Shown: positions 18,377 to 26,296, numbered from the stretch's first letter. The stretch is 64,000 bases of DNA from Streptomyces sp. SPB162 (GCF_029504575.1 NZ_JAQFII010000001.1:4595001-4659000), one strand, 5' to 3'. A program made the numbers and translations. Notes: a model not told the origin generated them from the letters alone.

Positions 18377-19237
18377 GTGCACCGCCGGCACAATGGGCTG
18401 AAGACCGCCGTACTCCTCGGCGGCCTGTCCGCACTCATCCTCGTCATCGGCAGTTTCTTCGGCCGTACGGGGCTCATTGTCGCGCTCGTCATCGCGATCG
18501 GCACGAACGCCTACGCGTACTGGAACAGCGACAAGCTGGCTCTACGCGCGATGCGCGCCCGGCCCGTCAGCGAGTTCGAGGCGCCCGCGCTCTACCGCAT
18601 GGTCCGCGAGCTCTCCACCGCCGCGCGACAGCCCATGCCGCGGCTGTACATCTCGCCCACCGAAGCGCCCAACGCCTTCGCCACCGGACGCAATCCGCGC
18701 AATGCGGCGGTCTGCTGCACCGACGGAATCCTGCGGATCCTGGACGAGCGCGAGCTGCGCGGCGTGATCGGCCACGAGCTGAGCCATGTCTACAACCGCG
18801 ACATCCTCATCTCGTCCGTCGCCGGCGCGCTCGCCTCCGTCGTCATGTTCCTCGTCAACTTCGCCTGGCTGATCCCGGTCGGCCGGTCCAACGACGACGA
18901 CGGCCCCGGCATCCTCGGCATGCTGCTGCTGATGATCCTCGGCCCGCTGGCCGCCTCCGTCATCCAGCTCGCCGTCAGCCGCTCCCGCGAGTACGAGGCC
19001 GACGCCTCCGGCGCCCGCCTCACCGGCGACCCGCTCGCCCTGGCCAGCGCGCTGCGCAAGCTGGACGCGGGCACCAAGCAGCTGCCGCTGCCGCCTGAGC
19101 CGCGCCTCGAGACCGCCAGCCATATGATGATCGCGAACCCGTTCCGGCCCGGCACCACGTCGAAACTGTTCTCCACCCACCCCCCGATGGCCGAGCGCAT
19201 CGCGCGCCTCGAACAGATGGCAGGACACCGCCCATGA
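18377..19237 (+). CDS. htpX: HtpX-family membrane zinc metalloprotease
   Basis: 286 residues from the GTG at 18377, which has GGAGGG six bases upstream; a longer frame from 18275 adds 34 non-conserved residues. HtpX degrades misfolded membrane proteins. Two N-terminal helices (10-48) precede the zinc motif HELSH (His133, His137), with a likely third ligand in SREYEADASGA. Two more helices lie between. NAFATGRNPRNA is the substrate-edge motif typical of M48B. The downstream yccF gene overlaps its stop by four bases. Placement after the nuo operon is common in Streptomyces to my recollection. Confidence 0.94.
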   Translation: MHRRHNGLKTAVLLGGLSALILVIGSFFGRTGLIVALVIAIGTNAYAYWNSDKLALRAMRARPVSEFEAPALYRMVRELSTAARQPMPRLYISPTEAPNAFATGRNPRNAAVCCTDGILRILDERELRGVIGHELSHVYNRDILISSVAGALASVVMFLVNFAWLIPVGRSNDDDGPGILGMLLLMILGPLAASVIQLAVSRSREYEADASGARLTGDPLALASALRKLDAGTKQLPLPPEPRLETASHMMIANPFRPGTTSKLFSTHPPMAERIARLEQMAGHRP

Positions 19238-19626
19238 AGACGATCCTGAACATCATCTGGCTGGTGCTCTGCGGCGTCTGGATGGCGCTCGCCTACGCCG
19301 TCGCGGGCGTGATCTGCTGCATCCTGATCATCACGTTCCCGTGGGGCGTGGCGTCCTTCCGCATCGCCAACTACGCCCTGTGGCCCTTCGGCCGCACCAC
19401 CGTGGAGCGCCGCGACGCGGGAGCGGGCTCGCTCCTCGGCAACATCGTCTGGATCGTGTTCGCCGGCTGGTGGCTGGCGCTGGGCCACATCGTGACCGGG
19501 ATCGCCCTGTGCCTGACGATTATCGGCATCCCGTTCGGCATCGCGAACTTCAAGATGATCCCGCTCTCGCTGCTCCCGCTGGGCCGGGAGATCGTCCCGA
19601 CGGACCGGCCGTTCGCGACGCGCTGA
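19234..19626 (+). CDS. YccF-domain inner membrane protein
   Basis: 130 residues with the two repeated YccF halves: an N-terminal helix pair followed by TFPWGVASFRIANYALWPFGRT, then a second helix pair followed by IGIPFGIANFKMIPLSLLPLG. Function is unknown in all species. It starts inside the last codons of htpX and is surely co-transcribed with it, so a membrane-homeostasis role is possible. Confidence 0.9.
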   Translation: MKTILNIIWLVLCGVWMALAYAVAGVICCILIITFPWGVASFRIANYALWPFGRTTVERRDAGAGSLLGNIVWIVFAGWWLALGHIVTGIALCLTIIGIPFGIANFKMIPLSLLPLGREIVPTDRPFATR

Positions 19627-19647
19627 GCCGCACCGGGCGGCGGCTCA
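19624..19647. terminator. Short hairpin at the yccF stop
   Basis: Seven-pair stem TGAGCCG/CGGCTCA with a ten-base loop, beginning in the stop codon itself. A modest terminator candidate, with no T-tract. Confidence 0.45.
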
Positions 19648-19649
19648 GC

Positions 19650-19707
19650 GCGTGACGAACCGCGTCGGACACCGCGTGACGAACCGCGTGACGGACACCG
19701 CGTGACG
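19650..19707. repeat. Tandem repeat of GCGTGACG units
   Basis: GCGTGACG occurs at 19650, 19674, 19686 and 19700, separated by ACCGCGT- and GACACC-containing spacers, giving an array with 12-26-base periods. It ends two bases before the stop of the minus-strand gene that follows. No function can be assigned. Confidence 0.75.
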
Positions 19708-19709
19708 GG

Positions 19710-20000
19710 CTAACCCGCGGCGTCGACGAGCCGCTCGAAGAGGAACTCGTGCTGCAGGAACGACGTGTCGTACTCGTGCCCGGGATACGGCGGGATCAGC
19801 TGCGCCGCCTGGATCAGCCGCCAGCCGTCGCACAGCGCGGCCACCCCCGTCTCGTACGGCGGCTCGTCGCTGTCCCCGGTGGTCGGCGACGTGGCCCCGG
19901 TCCCGTCGTAGGCGGACCACCCCACCACCCGGGAGTCCAGCGCCGAGGTGGCCAGGTACAGCACGAGGACCCGCTGCCGCAGTGTGCTCATCTCGCTCAT
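19710..20000 (-). CDS. Small conserved-looking hypothetical protein
   Basis: 96 residues (MSEMSTLRQRVLVLYLATS...). I do not recognise the family. The sequence has a hydrophobic N-terminal stretch, an acidic middle (SPTTGDSDEPPYETG) and aromatic motifs near the C-terminus (LIPPYPGHEYDTSFLQHEF). The ATG at 19998-20000 overlaps the stop of the PhyH dioxygenase gene as ATGA, so the two are translated together, and a functional link to that enzyme is likely. No cysteines typical of metal binding and no membrane segment. Confidence 0.7.
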   Translation of the reverse strand: MSEMSTLRQRVLVLYLATSALDSRVVGWSAYDGTGATSPTTGDSDEPPYETGVAALCDGWRLIQAAQLIPPYPGHEYDTSFLQHEFLFERLVDAAG

Positions 20001-20854
20001 GCTCCGTTCTTCACGTGCTGGGGGACGACGCGCCGCGGCCGGTTGGCGACCCGCGTCATCCAGTGGTCCATGTCGTACGCGTTGTCGCCGGTCAGCGCCC
20101 GCCACAGCTTGATCCGGTTGTGGAACTCCAGCCGCGCGGCGGCCGCTTCGTACCAGGGGAAGTGCGTGCCGAGCTCGGCGGCGACCGCCGGGTCGGCGAG
20201 GTCGCCGGTGTCCCACAGCCGCAGCTGCCGCACCGTCGGGTTGAACCGGATCTTGAACATGTAGCGCGCGACGTCACTGTCGTTGCGCCGTCCGCCGTGC
20301 CAGATGCCGTGGTGCAGGAAGACCACGGTCCCGGCCGGGCACACCAGCCGCGTCTGCCCGCGCAGGTTCTGGTAGCGGCCGGTGTCGCTCTCGTTCGTGC
20401 GCCGCAGATGGCTGCCCGGCACGCTCAGCGTGCCGCCCATCTCCAGCGTCACCGCCTGCGGGTAGTACATGAGCTGCACGTCGAACGCGTCGGGCCGTAC
20501 GTCGATGATCGCGTCGGCGTGCAGCGGCTGCGCGTGCCCGTCCCGGGGCTGCCGGATGTGCACCGCGTGATGGTCGACGGTCGGCCCGGGGCCCACGAGG
20601 CTGCGCAACGCGCCCGCCACCGCCGGAAGTTCGACGAGGTCGCGGGCGAACGACCCCCGCTCGTACGCCTCCGCAAGCGGTGTCCCGTACGGCACGTCCG
20701 GTACCCCGGCGGACAGGACGTCCATGGCCCGCGCGTTCATCTCCTCGGGCACCACAGCGTCCATGCGCAGCGAGCCGTGCGCCACGAAGTGCGCCATCTG
20801 AGGGGAGCTCAACAGGTGACTGGTTTCCGTGCTGGTTTCCGTGCTGGTTTCCAT
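19997..20854 (-). CDS. Phytanoyl-CoA dioxygenase (PhyH) family Fe(II)/2-oxoglutarate oxygenase
   Basis: 285 residues from the ATG at 20852-20854. The iron ligands are visible: His112 and Asp114 in QPLHADA and probably His186 in HHGIWHGG. The spacing, and the Arg in RRTNESDTGRYQN, fit a PhyH double-stranded beta-helix. These enzymes hydroxylate small molecules using 2-oxoglutarate and oxygen; the substrate is unknown. The first twelve residues are three copies of a METSTETS-type repeat encoded by a 12-base direct repeat, so the true start could vary. It is divergent from an AraC regulator that probably controls it, and coupled to a small hypothetical gene. Confidence 0.88.
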   Translation of the reverse strand: METSTETSTETSHLLSSPQMAHFVAHGSLRMDAVVPEEMNARAMDVLSAGVPDVPYGTPLAEAYERGSFARDLVELPAVAGALRSLVGPGPTVDHHAVHIRQPRDGHAQPLHADAIIDVRPDAFDVQLMYYPQAVTLEMGGTLSVPGSHLRRTNESDTGRYQNLRGQTRLVCPAGTVVFLHHGIWHGGRRNDSDVARYMFKIRFNPTVRQLRLWDTGDLADPAVAAELGTHFPWYEAAAARLEFHNRIKLWRALTGDNAYDMDHWMTRVANRPRRVVPQHVKNGA

Positions 20855-20924
20855 GCGCCAACGGTAGGGAGAAGAACCCAGTCGGCGCGTGGGTAGCATT
20901 CCCCACTACTGGTACGTTTTCACC

Positions 20925-21702
20925 ATGGACGCCGTCGCCCTCCACCTCGACGAGCCGCCCCGGGTGGTGAACCTCGGGGTCGGCGTCCACGGCCCCGCCG
21001 GCCACACCGACGTCTTCCGGCTCCCCGACCTGTGGCAGCTGCACCTCTACCGGTACACGGCGGACCTCACCGTCGACGGCACCCCGCACGCCATCCGGCC
21101 CGGCCGCGTCAGCCTCGTACCGCCCGGCGCGACCGTCAGGTACCGCTACCGGGGCCGCTCAGAACACCTCTACGCCCATCTGCGCATCGCGGACGCGGGC
21201 GAGCCCCTCAGCGTCCCCGTCGTCCAGGACGCGGGCGCGCAACTACCCATGCTCTCCGCGCTGATGCTGCAGGCCGTGGCCGCCCAGCCCGGCCCCGCCC
21301 GCGCGGACGGCGGCCGAGATATGGGCCGTCCTGTGGCGCGTGGCCCACCTCACGGCCCCGCCCGCGTCCGACGGCCCGCACCCCGCCGTGGCCGCCGCCA
21401 TCGCGCACATCGAGTCGCACCTCGCCGACCCGCTGACCGTCCCCGGCATCGCCCGCGCGGCCGGCGTCTCGCACAACCACCTCACGCGGCTCTTCCGCGC
21501 CGCGACCGGGGACACCGTCGTCGCCCACATCCGGCGCCGCCGCCTGGAACGGGCCCGGCACCTGCTGGTCGAGTCCACGCTCTCCATCGCGGCCGTCGCC
21601 GCCTCGGTCGGTATCGCGGACCTCCAGGCCTTCAACAAGGCCTGCCGCCGGGAACTGGGCGCCTCCCCGCGCGCCGTCCGGGAACGCCCCCGAACGCGGT
21701 GA
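20925..21702 (+). pseudogene. AraC-family transcriptional regulator, frameshifted
   Basis: The frame from the ATG at 20925 (MDAVALHLDEPPRVV) encodes an AraC-type sensing domain to about 21305. The helix-turn-helix domain continues one base later in another frame (TAAEIWAVLWRVAHLT, then IARAAGVSHNHLTRLFRAATG and VAASVGIADLQAFNKACRREL) to the stop at 21700-21702. The total length of 778 bases leaves one surplus base, near the GCGGACGG at 21303-21310. Removing one G there restores a continuous regulator of about 258 residues. It may be a real inactivation or a sequencing insertion. If intact, it would regulate the divergent PhyH gene. An ATG at 21340 could yield the DNA-binding half alone. Confidence 0.85.
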
Positions 21703-21739
21703 GGGCGGCAACTGGGGATTTCCCCAATTGCCGCCCTCA
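21700..21739. terminator. Bidirectional hairpin between araC-like gene and yajQ
   Basis: A 19-pair stem with one mismatch (TGAGGGCGGCAACTGGGGA, then TT, then its complement) begins within the AraC stop codon and serves both convergent genes. Confidence 0.88.
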
Positions 21740-21765
21740 TCCACCCCACCGCTTCCCCCGACGGG

Positions 21766-22254
21766 TCAGCGGTAGTTCACGTACTGCAGCGCGAAGTCGA
21801 AGTCCTTGCCCTTCAGCAGCGCCTGTACGGCCTGCAGATCGTCCCGGCTCTTCGAGCTGACCCGCAGCTCGTCGCCCTGGACCTGCGCCTTGATGCCCTT
21901 CGGGCCCTCATCGCGGATGATCTTCGCGACCTTCTTGGCGTTGTCCTGCGAAATCCCCTCCTCGATCGAGGCGAAGATCTTGTACTCCTTGCCGGAGAGC
22001 TGCGGCTCACCGGCGTCCAGCGACTTGAGCGAGATCCCGCGCTTGACCAGCTTGGTCTCGAAAACGTCGAGAATCGCCTTGACGCGCTCCTCCGAGTTCG
22101 CCTGCATCAGGATCTTCTCGCCCGACCAGTCGATCGAGGCCCCGACGTTCTTGAAGTCGTAGCGCTGCGAGATTTCCTTCGCGGCCTGGTTGAGGGCGTT
22201 GTCGACCTCCTGCCGCTCGACCTTCGAGACGATGTCGAAACTGGAGTCGGCCAT
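21766..22254 (-). CDS. yajQ: YajQ family nucleotide-binding protein
   Basis: 162 residues starting MADSSFDIVSKVERQEVDNA at 22254, the canonical YajQ start; the longer open frame upstream overlaps the tRNA region and is not coding. Key segments are EISQRYDFKNVGASIDWSG, RGISLKSLDAGEP and RDEGPKGIKAQVQGDELRVSSKSRDDLQ. YajQ has two RNP-like ferredoxin folds and binds nucleotides (cyclic di-GMP in Xanthomonas homologues). It is also expressed from near tRNA genes in other actinobacteria. The role in this organism is not evident. Confidence 0.96.
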   Translation of the reverse strand: MADSSFDIVSKVERQEVDNALNQAAKEISQRYDFKNVGASIDWSGEKILMQANSEERVKAILDVFETKLVKRGISLKSLDAGEPQLSGKEYKIFASIEEGISQDNAKKVAKIIRDEGPKGIKAQVQGDELRVSSKSRDDLQAVQALLKGKDFDFALQYVNYR

Positions 22255-22439
22255 CTTCAGTTGGCTCCTTGGCTGTGATCCGTCAGTACCGCGACCCGTC
22301 CCCGGACCGCCCTCCCAGCCTAGCCACCGCACCCGCCCCGGACACCGATCAATGAGGTGGCGAACCACCCCCGCGCATCGGGTATCGTTTACGTCGTTGC
22401 CACAGACCACGATCAAAAGTGAGCTGCGGCGGCTTCCCT

Positions 22440-22521
<82 letters not shown>

Positions 22522-22531
22522 CGGTATTGGA

Positions 22532-22575
22532 ACGGCCCCTGATCTGCGGAAACGCGGATCAGGGGCCGTTTTTTT
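22532..22575 (+). terminator. Intrinsic terminator after tRNA-Tyr
   Basis: A 17-pair stem with one G-T pair (ACGGCCCCTGATCTGCG, loop GAAA, complement) followed directly by seven T. This is a textbook intrinsic terminator, better than most in this window. Confidence 0.95.
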
Positions 22576-22701
22576 GCGTTGTTCTCGCGTGACCGCTCCG
22601 TGGGGCTCGCATGTGACGCACGGCCTGTTCACAGCACCGCGTCCGCATGCGCTGGGGTGGTGCTTAGCTGTCCACCCAGACCGGTGAGCCGGCCGGCCGC
22701 C

Positions 22702-23217
22702 TCAGTCGCCCGAGACGCCGAAGACACCCAGGTGGGTGGGCACGCCCTCGGTGTGGAGGACGACATAGCAGCCCGTCCAGCGCTCTTCGCACTCGCCGAG
22801 CAGGCTCTGCTCGTAGGCCTGGTGGCTCATCGCGTCGTTGGCGGCGGCGACGAGCTCCGCGTACCGCTGGACCGTCGGGAGGTCCGTGCCGAAGTGGTGG
22901 GTGACGCGGTCCGCTGCCAGGGGGCGCAGGGCGCCGTCCTGGTCGGCGTCGGCGGTGAGAACGGTCCTGGGGATGTCGAGCACCGTGTGCGTGCCCTCCG
23001 TTCCCATGAACTCCTCGTCCTCATACAGCTCCGCCAGGCTCCCGTAGCTGTCGCCGTCGCCGTACTCCTCCTCGAACACCCTGGCCTTCAAGGCGACTAC
23101 CGCCGCCTTGACGTCCCCGTCGTACGCGGTGACGTAGTTCCATCCGCTGGCACCCATGACGCCGTTCCCTCCCAGAAGATCCGTGAACGGCGTCACGCTA
23201 GCGGTGGGGTCCGACAA
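22702..23217 (-). CDS. Hypothetical acidic protein
   Basis: 171 residues if the ATG at 23217 is used; an internal ATG at 23157 (MGASGWNYVTAYDGDVKAAV) could be the real start and gives 151. I do not recognise a named family. The protein is strongly acidic (EEEYGDGDSYGSLAELYEDEE), has a Trp/Tyr-rich start and ends with CYVVLHTEGVPTHLGVFGVSGD. No signal peptide, membrane helix or metal motif. It lies on the same strand as the following SDR gene, eleven bases apart, but with the SDR upstream, so the two may form a small operon. Confidence 0.7.
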   Translation of the reverse strand: MSDPTASVTPFTDLLGGNGVMGASGWNYVTAYDGDVKAAVVALKARVFEEEYGDGDSYGSLAELYEDEEFMGTEGTHTVLDIPRTVLTADADQDGALRPLAADRVTHHFGTDLPTVQRYAELVAAANDAMSHQAYEQSLLGECEERWTGCYVVLHTEGVPTHLGVFGVSGD

Positions 23218-23227
23218 CGCCCGGGGG

Positions 23228-23890
23228 TCAGTTGCCGGCGATGTCCTTCACCGCGACGGGGATCGGGGTGGGTCCGGTGACGGCTTCCAGGGTGAGGCCG
23301 GCCGTGGACGGGGTGTCCAGGAGTTCGGCGAGGACGGCTGCCACGTCGTCGCGGGGGATGGGGCCCCGACCGGTCTTCGCCGCCAGCCGGACGCGGCCGG
23401 TGCCGGGGTCGTCGGTGAGGGCCCCGGGGCGCAGGATCGTCCAGTCGAGGCCCTGGCGGGCACTCACATCGGCGTCGGCCGCCGTCTTGGCGCGCAGGTA
23501 CTCGGCGAAGACGGGGTCGGTGCCGGGGGCCGGGTCGGCTCCCGCTCCCATCGACGAGACGATGACGTAGCGACGGCACCCGGCCCGCTCGGCCGCGTCC
23601 GCGAAGAGCACGGCCGCGGCGTGGTCGACGGAGTTCTTGCGCTCCGGGCCGCTGCCCGGCCCCGCGCCCGCCGCGAAGACGGCCGCGTCCGCGCCGCGCA
23701 GGGCCGCCGCGACGTCGTCGACGGAGGCCGACTCCAGGTCGCAGACGATCGGCTCGGCGCCCGCGGCCCGCAGGTCGTCAGCCTGCTCGGGTTTGCGGAT
23801 GATGCCCGCCACGTCGTCTCCGCGCGCGGCGAGCAGTCGCTCCAGCCGCAACGCGATCTGTCCATGTCCACCTGCGATCACAATGCGCAT
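23228..23890 (-). CDS. NAD(P)-binding SDR-like oxidoreductase (atypical, YwnB/HSCARG type)
   Basis: 220 residues from the ATG at 23888-23890. The N-terminus MRIVIAGGHGQIALRLERLL is the GGxGxxx dinucleotide loop, and later motifs RYVIVSSMGAGAD, FAEYLRAKTAAD with LDWTILRPGALTDDPGTG match atypical SDR proteins related to flavin reductase and NmrA-like sensors. The catalytic YxxxK is represented by YLRAK. It lies upstream of the acidic hypothetical gene. The substrate is unknown; a role in redox sensing or quinone reduction is possible. Confidence 0.88.
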   Translation of the reverse strand: MRIVIAGGHGQIALRLERLLAARGDDVAGIIRKPEQADDLRAAGAEPIVCDLESASVDDVAAALRGADAAVFAAGAGPGSGPERKNSVDHAAAVLFADAAERAGCRRYVIVSSMGAGADPAPGTDPVFAEYLRAKTAADADVSARQGLDWTILRPGALTDDPGTGRVRLAAKTGRGPIPRDDVAAVLAELLDTPSTAGLTLEAVTGPTPIPVAVKDIAGN

Positions 23891-24013
23891 GGTGGCGACG
23901 CTACGCCCGCTGGGCATCTCGCGCGCGGGACCGGCGCGAACGGATCACCATCGGGTGACTTCCCGGCCGGTCGCCCGGAGGGGACACAGTGGCGGACACG
24001 CCGTCAGGGGGCT

Positions 24014-25285
24014 TCAGGCCAGCCCGTCGTCGCTGCGCGACTGGCGGGGCAGGTCGAGGGCGGCGGTGGTCGCCGAGTCGCAGTACTCGCGGACGGCGCT
24101 GGTGCGGGAGACCACCCGGCCGCGGTGGATGACGATGCGGCTGTAGGCGAGGGAGAGCACTCCTTCGATGCGCTCCCCGCGCACGGCGAGCAGTTCGGCG
24201 GGAAAGCCCGCCTCCACCCGGACCTCGGGCAGCCCCAGGACCGCCCGCGCCTGGCCGCTGACCGCGTCGTAGGCGTCCGCCGCACCGCATTCGCCGTAGG
24301 AGGTGAGGAGGAAGGCGGCCTCCAGGGGGTCGCCGCGTCCCACGGGGTTGGCCAGGTCGCGCAGCGACCCGCTGCCCGCCGCCACGCGCACGCCGGCCGC
24401 GCGCAGTTCGCGCACCGGGGTGAGCAGGCCCGAGGCGCCGCGCCGGGAGGACTCCAGCGCTCCGCAGCCGCCCTGCGGCAGGCAGACGACGCTGACGCCG
24501 GCCGCGGAGAGCTGGCTCGCGGCACGGGTGGCGGCAGCCTGCGGGAGGCGGGCGAGGCCGTTGCAGGGGCCGATGACGACGCCGGGGCGCAGTCCGCCGG
24601 CCATGGCGGTGAGCCGGGCCAGCCGGGCCGGATCGTCGCCTTGCGTGTGCAGGTCCACGGGGAGGCCGAACTCGGCCGCGACGGCGAGGACGGCCTCGGC
24701 GTAGCCGCTCGGGTCAGGGTCGAGGTCCGGGCAGCCGCCGACGACGCCGGCGCCCATCTTGAGCGCGTCGCGCAGCGCGGCGAGCCCGTCCGCGCCGGCC
24801 ACGCCGGTGAGCAGCCGCGGGACGGCGACGGCGTGCAGATCGACGAGCCCGCGCAGCGCGCGGCGGGCCTGGAGCACGGCGGCGAGGGTGCCGAGGCCCT
24901 GGATGTCACCGATCCTGACGTGGGTGCGGACGGCCGTGGCGCCGTGCCCGAGTTGGAGCAGCGCGGCCTCGGTGACGCGCCGTTGCACGTCCTCGGGCTC
25001 GTACGAGGGCGGCCCCGAGGCGACGCTCGCGTCGGCCGTGAGCGCGGCGTCGAGGTGTGCGTGCGGTTCGGCGGGCGCGGGGAGCAGGAGGTAGCCGCGC
25101 AGGTCGATGCGGGCCCCGTCGGAGTCTTTGAGCTCGGTGGCGGCGGTGAGGCTGCCCGCGGTGCCGACGGCCTCGATACGGGCCCCGCTCAGCCGCACGT
25201 CGACCGTGCGGCCGTCGGTGAGATGGGCACCGCACAGCAGCAGCGTGGTGGTCTCGGCGGCGGTGCCGCGCTGGTTCTCGGTCAT
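24014..25285 (-). CDS. Cytosine deaminase-like amidohydrolase lacking catalytic residues
   Basis: 423 residues from the ATG at 25283-25285 with GGAGGA upstream. The composite beta domain and barrel are recognisable: LCGAHLTDGRTVDVRLSGARI, then PAEPHAHLD with His75 and His77, VRTHVRIGD, and VDLHTQGDDPARL with His212. Compared with E. coli CodA, the active-site Glu (HCDE) is replaced in HTQG, the next metal-region histidine segment reads GPCNG, and the catalytic Asp in GHDD is replaced by GSGS (303-306). The protein may therefore be a non-catalytic or differently acting relative. It is alone on its transcript. Family assignment is good; activity is doubtful. Confidence 0.82.
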   Translation of the reverse strand: MTENQRGTAAETTTLLLCGAHLTDGRTVDVRLSGARIEAVGTAGSLTAATELKDSDGARIDLRGYLLLPAPAEPHAHLDAALTADASVASGPPSYEPEDVQRRVTEAALLQLGHGATAVRTHVRIGDIQGLGTLAAVLQARRALRGLVDLHAVAVPRLLTGVAGADGLAALRDALKMGAGVVGGCPDLDPDPSGYAEAVLAVAAEFGLPVDLHTQGDDPARLARLTAMAGGLRPGVVIGPCNGLARLPQAAATRAASQLSAAGVSVVCLPQGGCGALESSRRGASGLLTPVRELRAAGVRVAAGSGSLRDLANPVGRGDPLEAAFLLTSYGECGAADAYDAVSGQARAVLGLPEVRVEAGFPAELLAVRGERIEGVLSLAYSRIVIHRGRVVSRTSAVREYCDSATTAALDLPRQSRSDDGLA

Positions 25286-25637
25286 CGCGCTCCTCCGGTA
25301 CTGCGGCTCTCGGGCGGGAGGCAAGATCACGCAGGGACGGAACGAGCCTATGGGGCAGCTCACGCAGGGTCCGGGAGGAGGTCAATAGTCGTACTGGCGT
25401 GGTCGATCGGGGGTGTGCCGAGGGGTGCTCACGAGGTGTCGCCGTCCGTGTGGAGGGCTGCGGAACGTCGGCTCGCGGGACCTCGGAACGTCGGCTCACC
25501 GGGCCCCGGAACGGGCTCCTGGAGGGCCCCGGAACGGGCTCCCGACGGGGTCCGAACGGGCTACGGAAGCGCCCGAAGTGTGTCGTGAGATATGGATTTC
25601 ACCTTCGGCTGCGGACCGTGTAATGTCTTCCTCGCTC
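25286..25637. other. Intergenic region upstream of tRNA-Thr
   Basis: About 350 bases without a believable gene. It holds the amidohydrolase promoter, the tandem array at 25461-25565 and the promoter of the tRNA-Thr, tRNA-Met and rpmG group. Open frames crossing it follow the repeat and lack coding character. Confidence 0.5.
25461..25565. repeat. Tandem array of 23-base units
   Basis: Four to five copies beginning CGGAACG(T/G)(C/G)GGCT at about 25461, 25484, 25507, 25530 and 25553. Copies one and two share CGGAACGTCGGCTC. Later copies share GGAACGGGCTC. The array is immediately upstream of the tRNA-Thr promoter region. It does not have the conserved-repeat and unique-spacer form of a CRISPR. 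Confidence 0.8.
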
Positions 25638-25710
25638 GCCCCAATAGCTCAGTCGGTAGAGCGTCTCCATGGTAAGGAGAAGGTCTGCGGTTCGATTCCG
25701 CATTGGGGCT
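25638..25710 (+). tRNA. tRNA-Thr (anticodon GGT)
   Basis: Acceptor GCCCCAA/TTGGGGC with discriminator T, D arm AGCTCAGTCGGTAGAGC, anticodon stem TCTCC/GGAGA with loop ATGGTAA, T arm GCGGTTCGATTCCGC. 73 bases, no encoded CCA. It is followed 45 bases later by tRNA-Met. Confidence 0.97.
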
Positions 25711-25755
25711 CTGATGGATCGACCACCCACCGCTTGGTGGGGGTCAGTTCATCGC

Positions 25756-25828
25756 AGCGGTGTAGCTCAGTTGGTAGAGCAAGCGGCTCATAATCGCTGT
25801 GTCACCGGTTCAAGTCCGGTCACCGCTA
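25756..25828 (+). tRNA. tRNA-Met (elongator, anticodon CAT)
   Basis: Acceptor AGCGGTG/CACCGCT with discriminator A, D arm AGCTCAGTTGGTAGAGC, anticodon loop CTCATAA, T arm CCGGTTCAAGTCCGG. The acceptor pair A1-T72 is intact and the three G-C pairs of initiator tRNA are absent from the anticodon stem, so this is the elongator form. Confidence 0.95.
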
Positions 25829-25921
25829 CCCTGCGTAGTCGTAGTCGATTGTGGGTTTAGACCTTCAATCGGCTACTCTCGTTGTGTTCATATACCCATC
25901 CGTTCGTCAAGGAGCACTCAC

Positions 25922-26086
25922 GTGGCCGCCACCGACGTCCGCCCGAAGATCACGCTGGCCTGCGTGGAGTGCAAGGAGCGGAACTACATCACCAAGAAGA
26001 ACCGGCGTAACGACCCGGACCGTCTTGAGATGAAGAAGCACTGCCCGCGCTGCAACGCGCACACCGCGCACCGCGAAACGCGCTGA
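25922..26086 (+). CDS. rpmG: 50S ribosomal protein L33
   Basis: 54 residues from a GTG with AAGGAG upstream. Four cysteines in two CxxC pairs (CVECK and CPRC) make this the zinc-binding C+ form of L33. The tRNA-Thr, tRNA-Met, rpmG, hadA, hadB order matches the mycobacterial rpmG2-hadAB locus. Confidence 0.96.
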   Translation: MAATDVRPKITLACVECKERNYITKKNRRNDPDRLEMKKHCPRCNAHTAHRETR

Positions 26087-26106
26087 CAACAGGCCGTAAT
26101 ACACTG

Positions 26107-26138
26107 CGAGGCCGTCCCCATTCTTGGGGGCGGCCTCG
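26107..26138 (+). terminator. Hairpin after rpmG
   Basis: Thirteen-pair stem CGAGGCCGTCCCC with loop ATTCTT and a complement containing one T-G pair. It separates rpmG from the hadAB pair. Confidence 0.85.
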
Positions 26139-26296
26139 TGGCGTTGCGCCGCCCTTTCGCCGGAAGCGGCATGATCAACTCGAACGTCACCCCGAACGCC
26201 AGCGTCAACACGGCGACCGGCATCATGATGACCATCGCGATGTCCACCATTCCGATGGCCACCGTCCTGATCAGCATCCCGTAGCCGGAGGTACCG

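Noticed and set aside
25461..25565. Possible CRISPR array.
   Set aside because: Units are degenerate and contiguous with no unique spacers of fixed size, and no cas gene is present.
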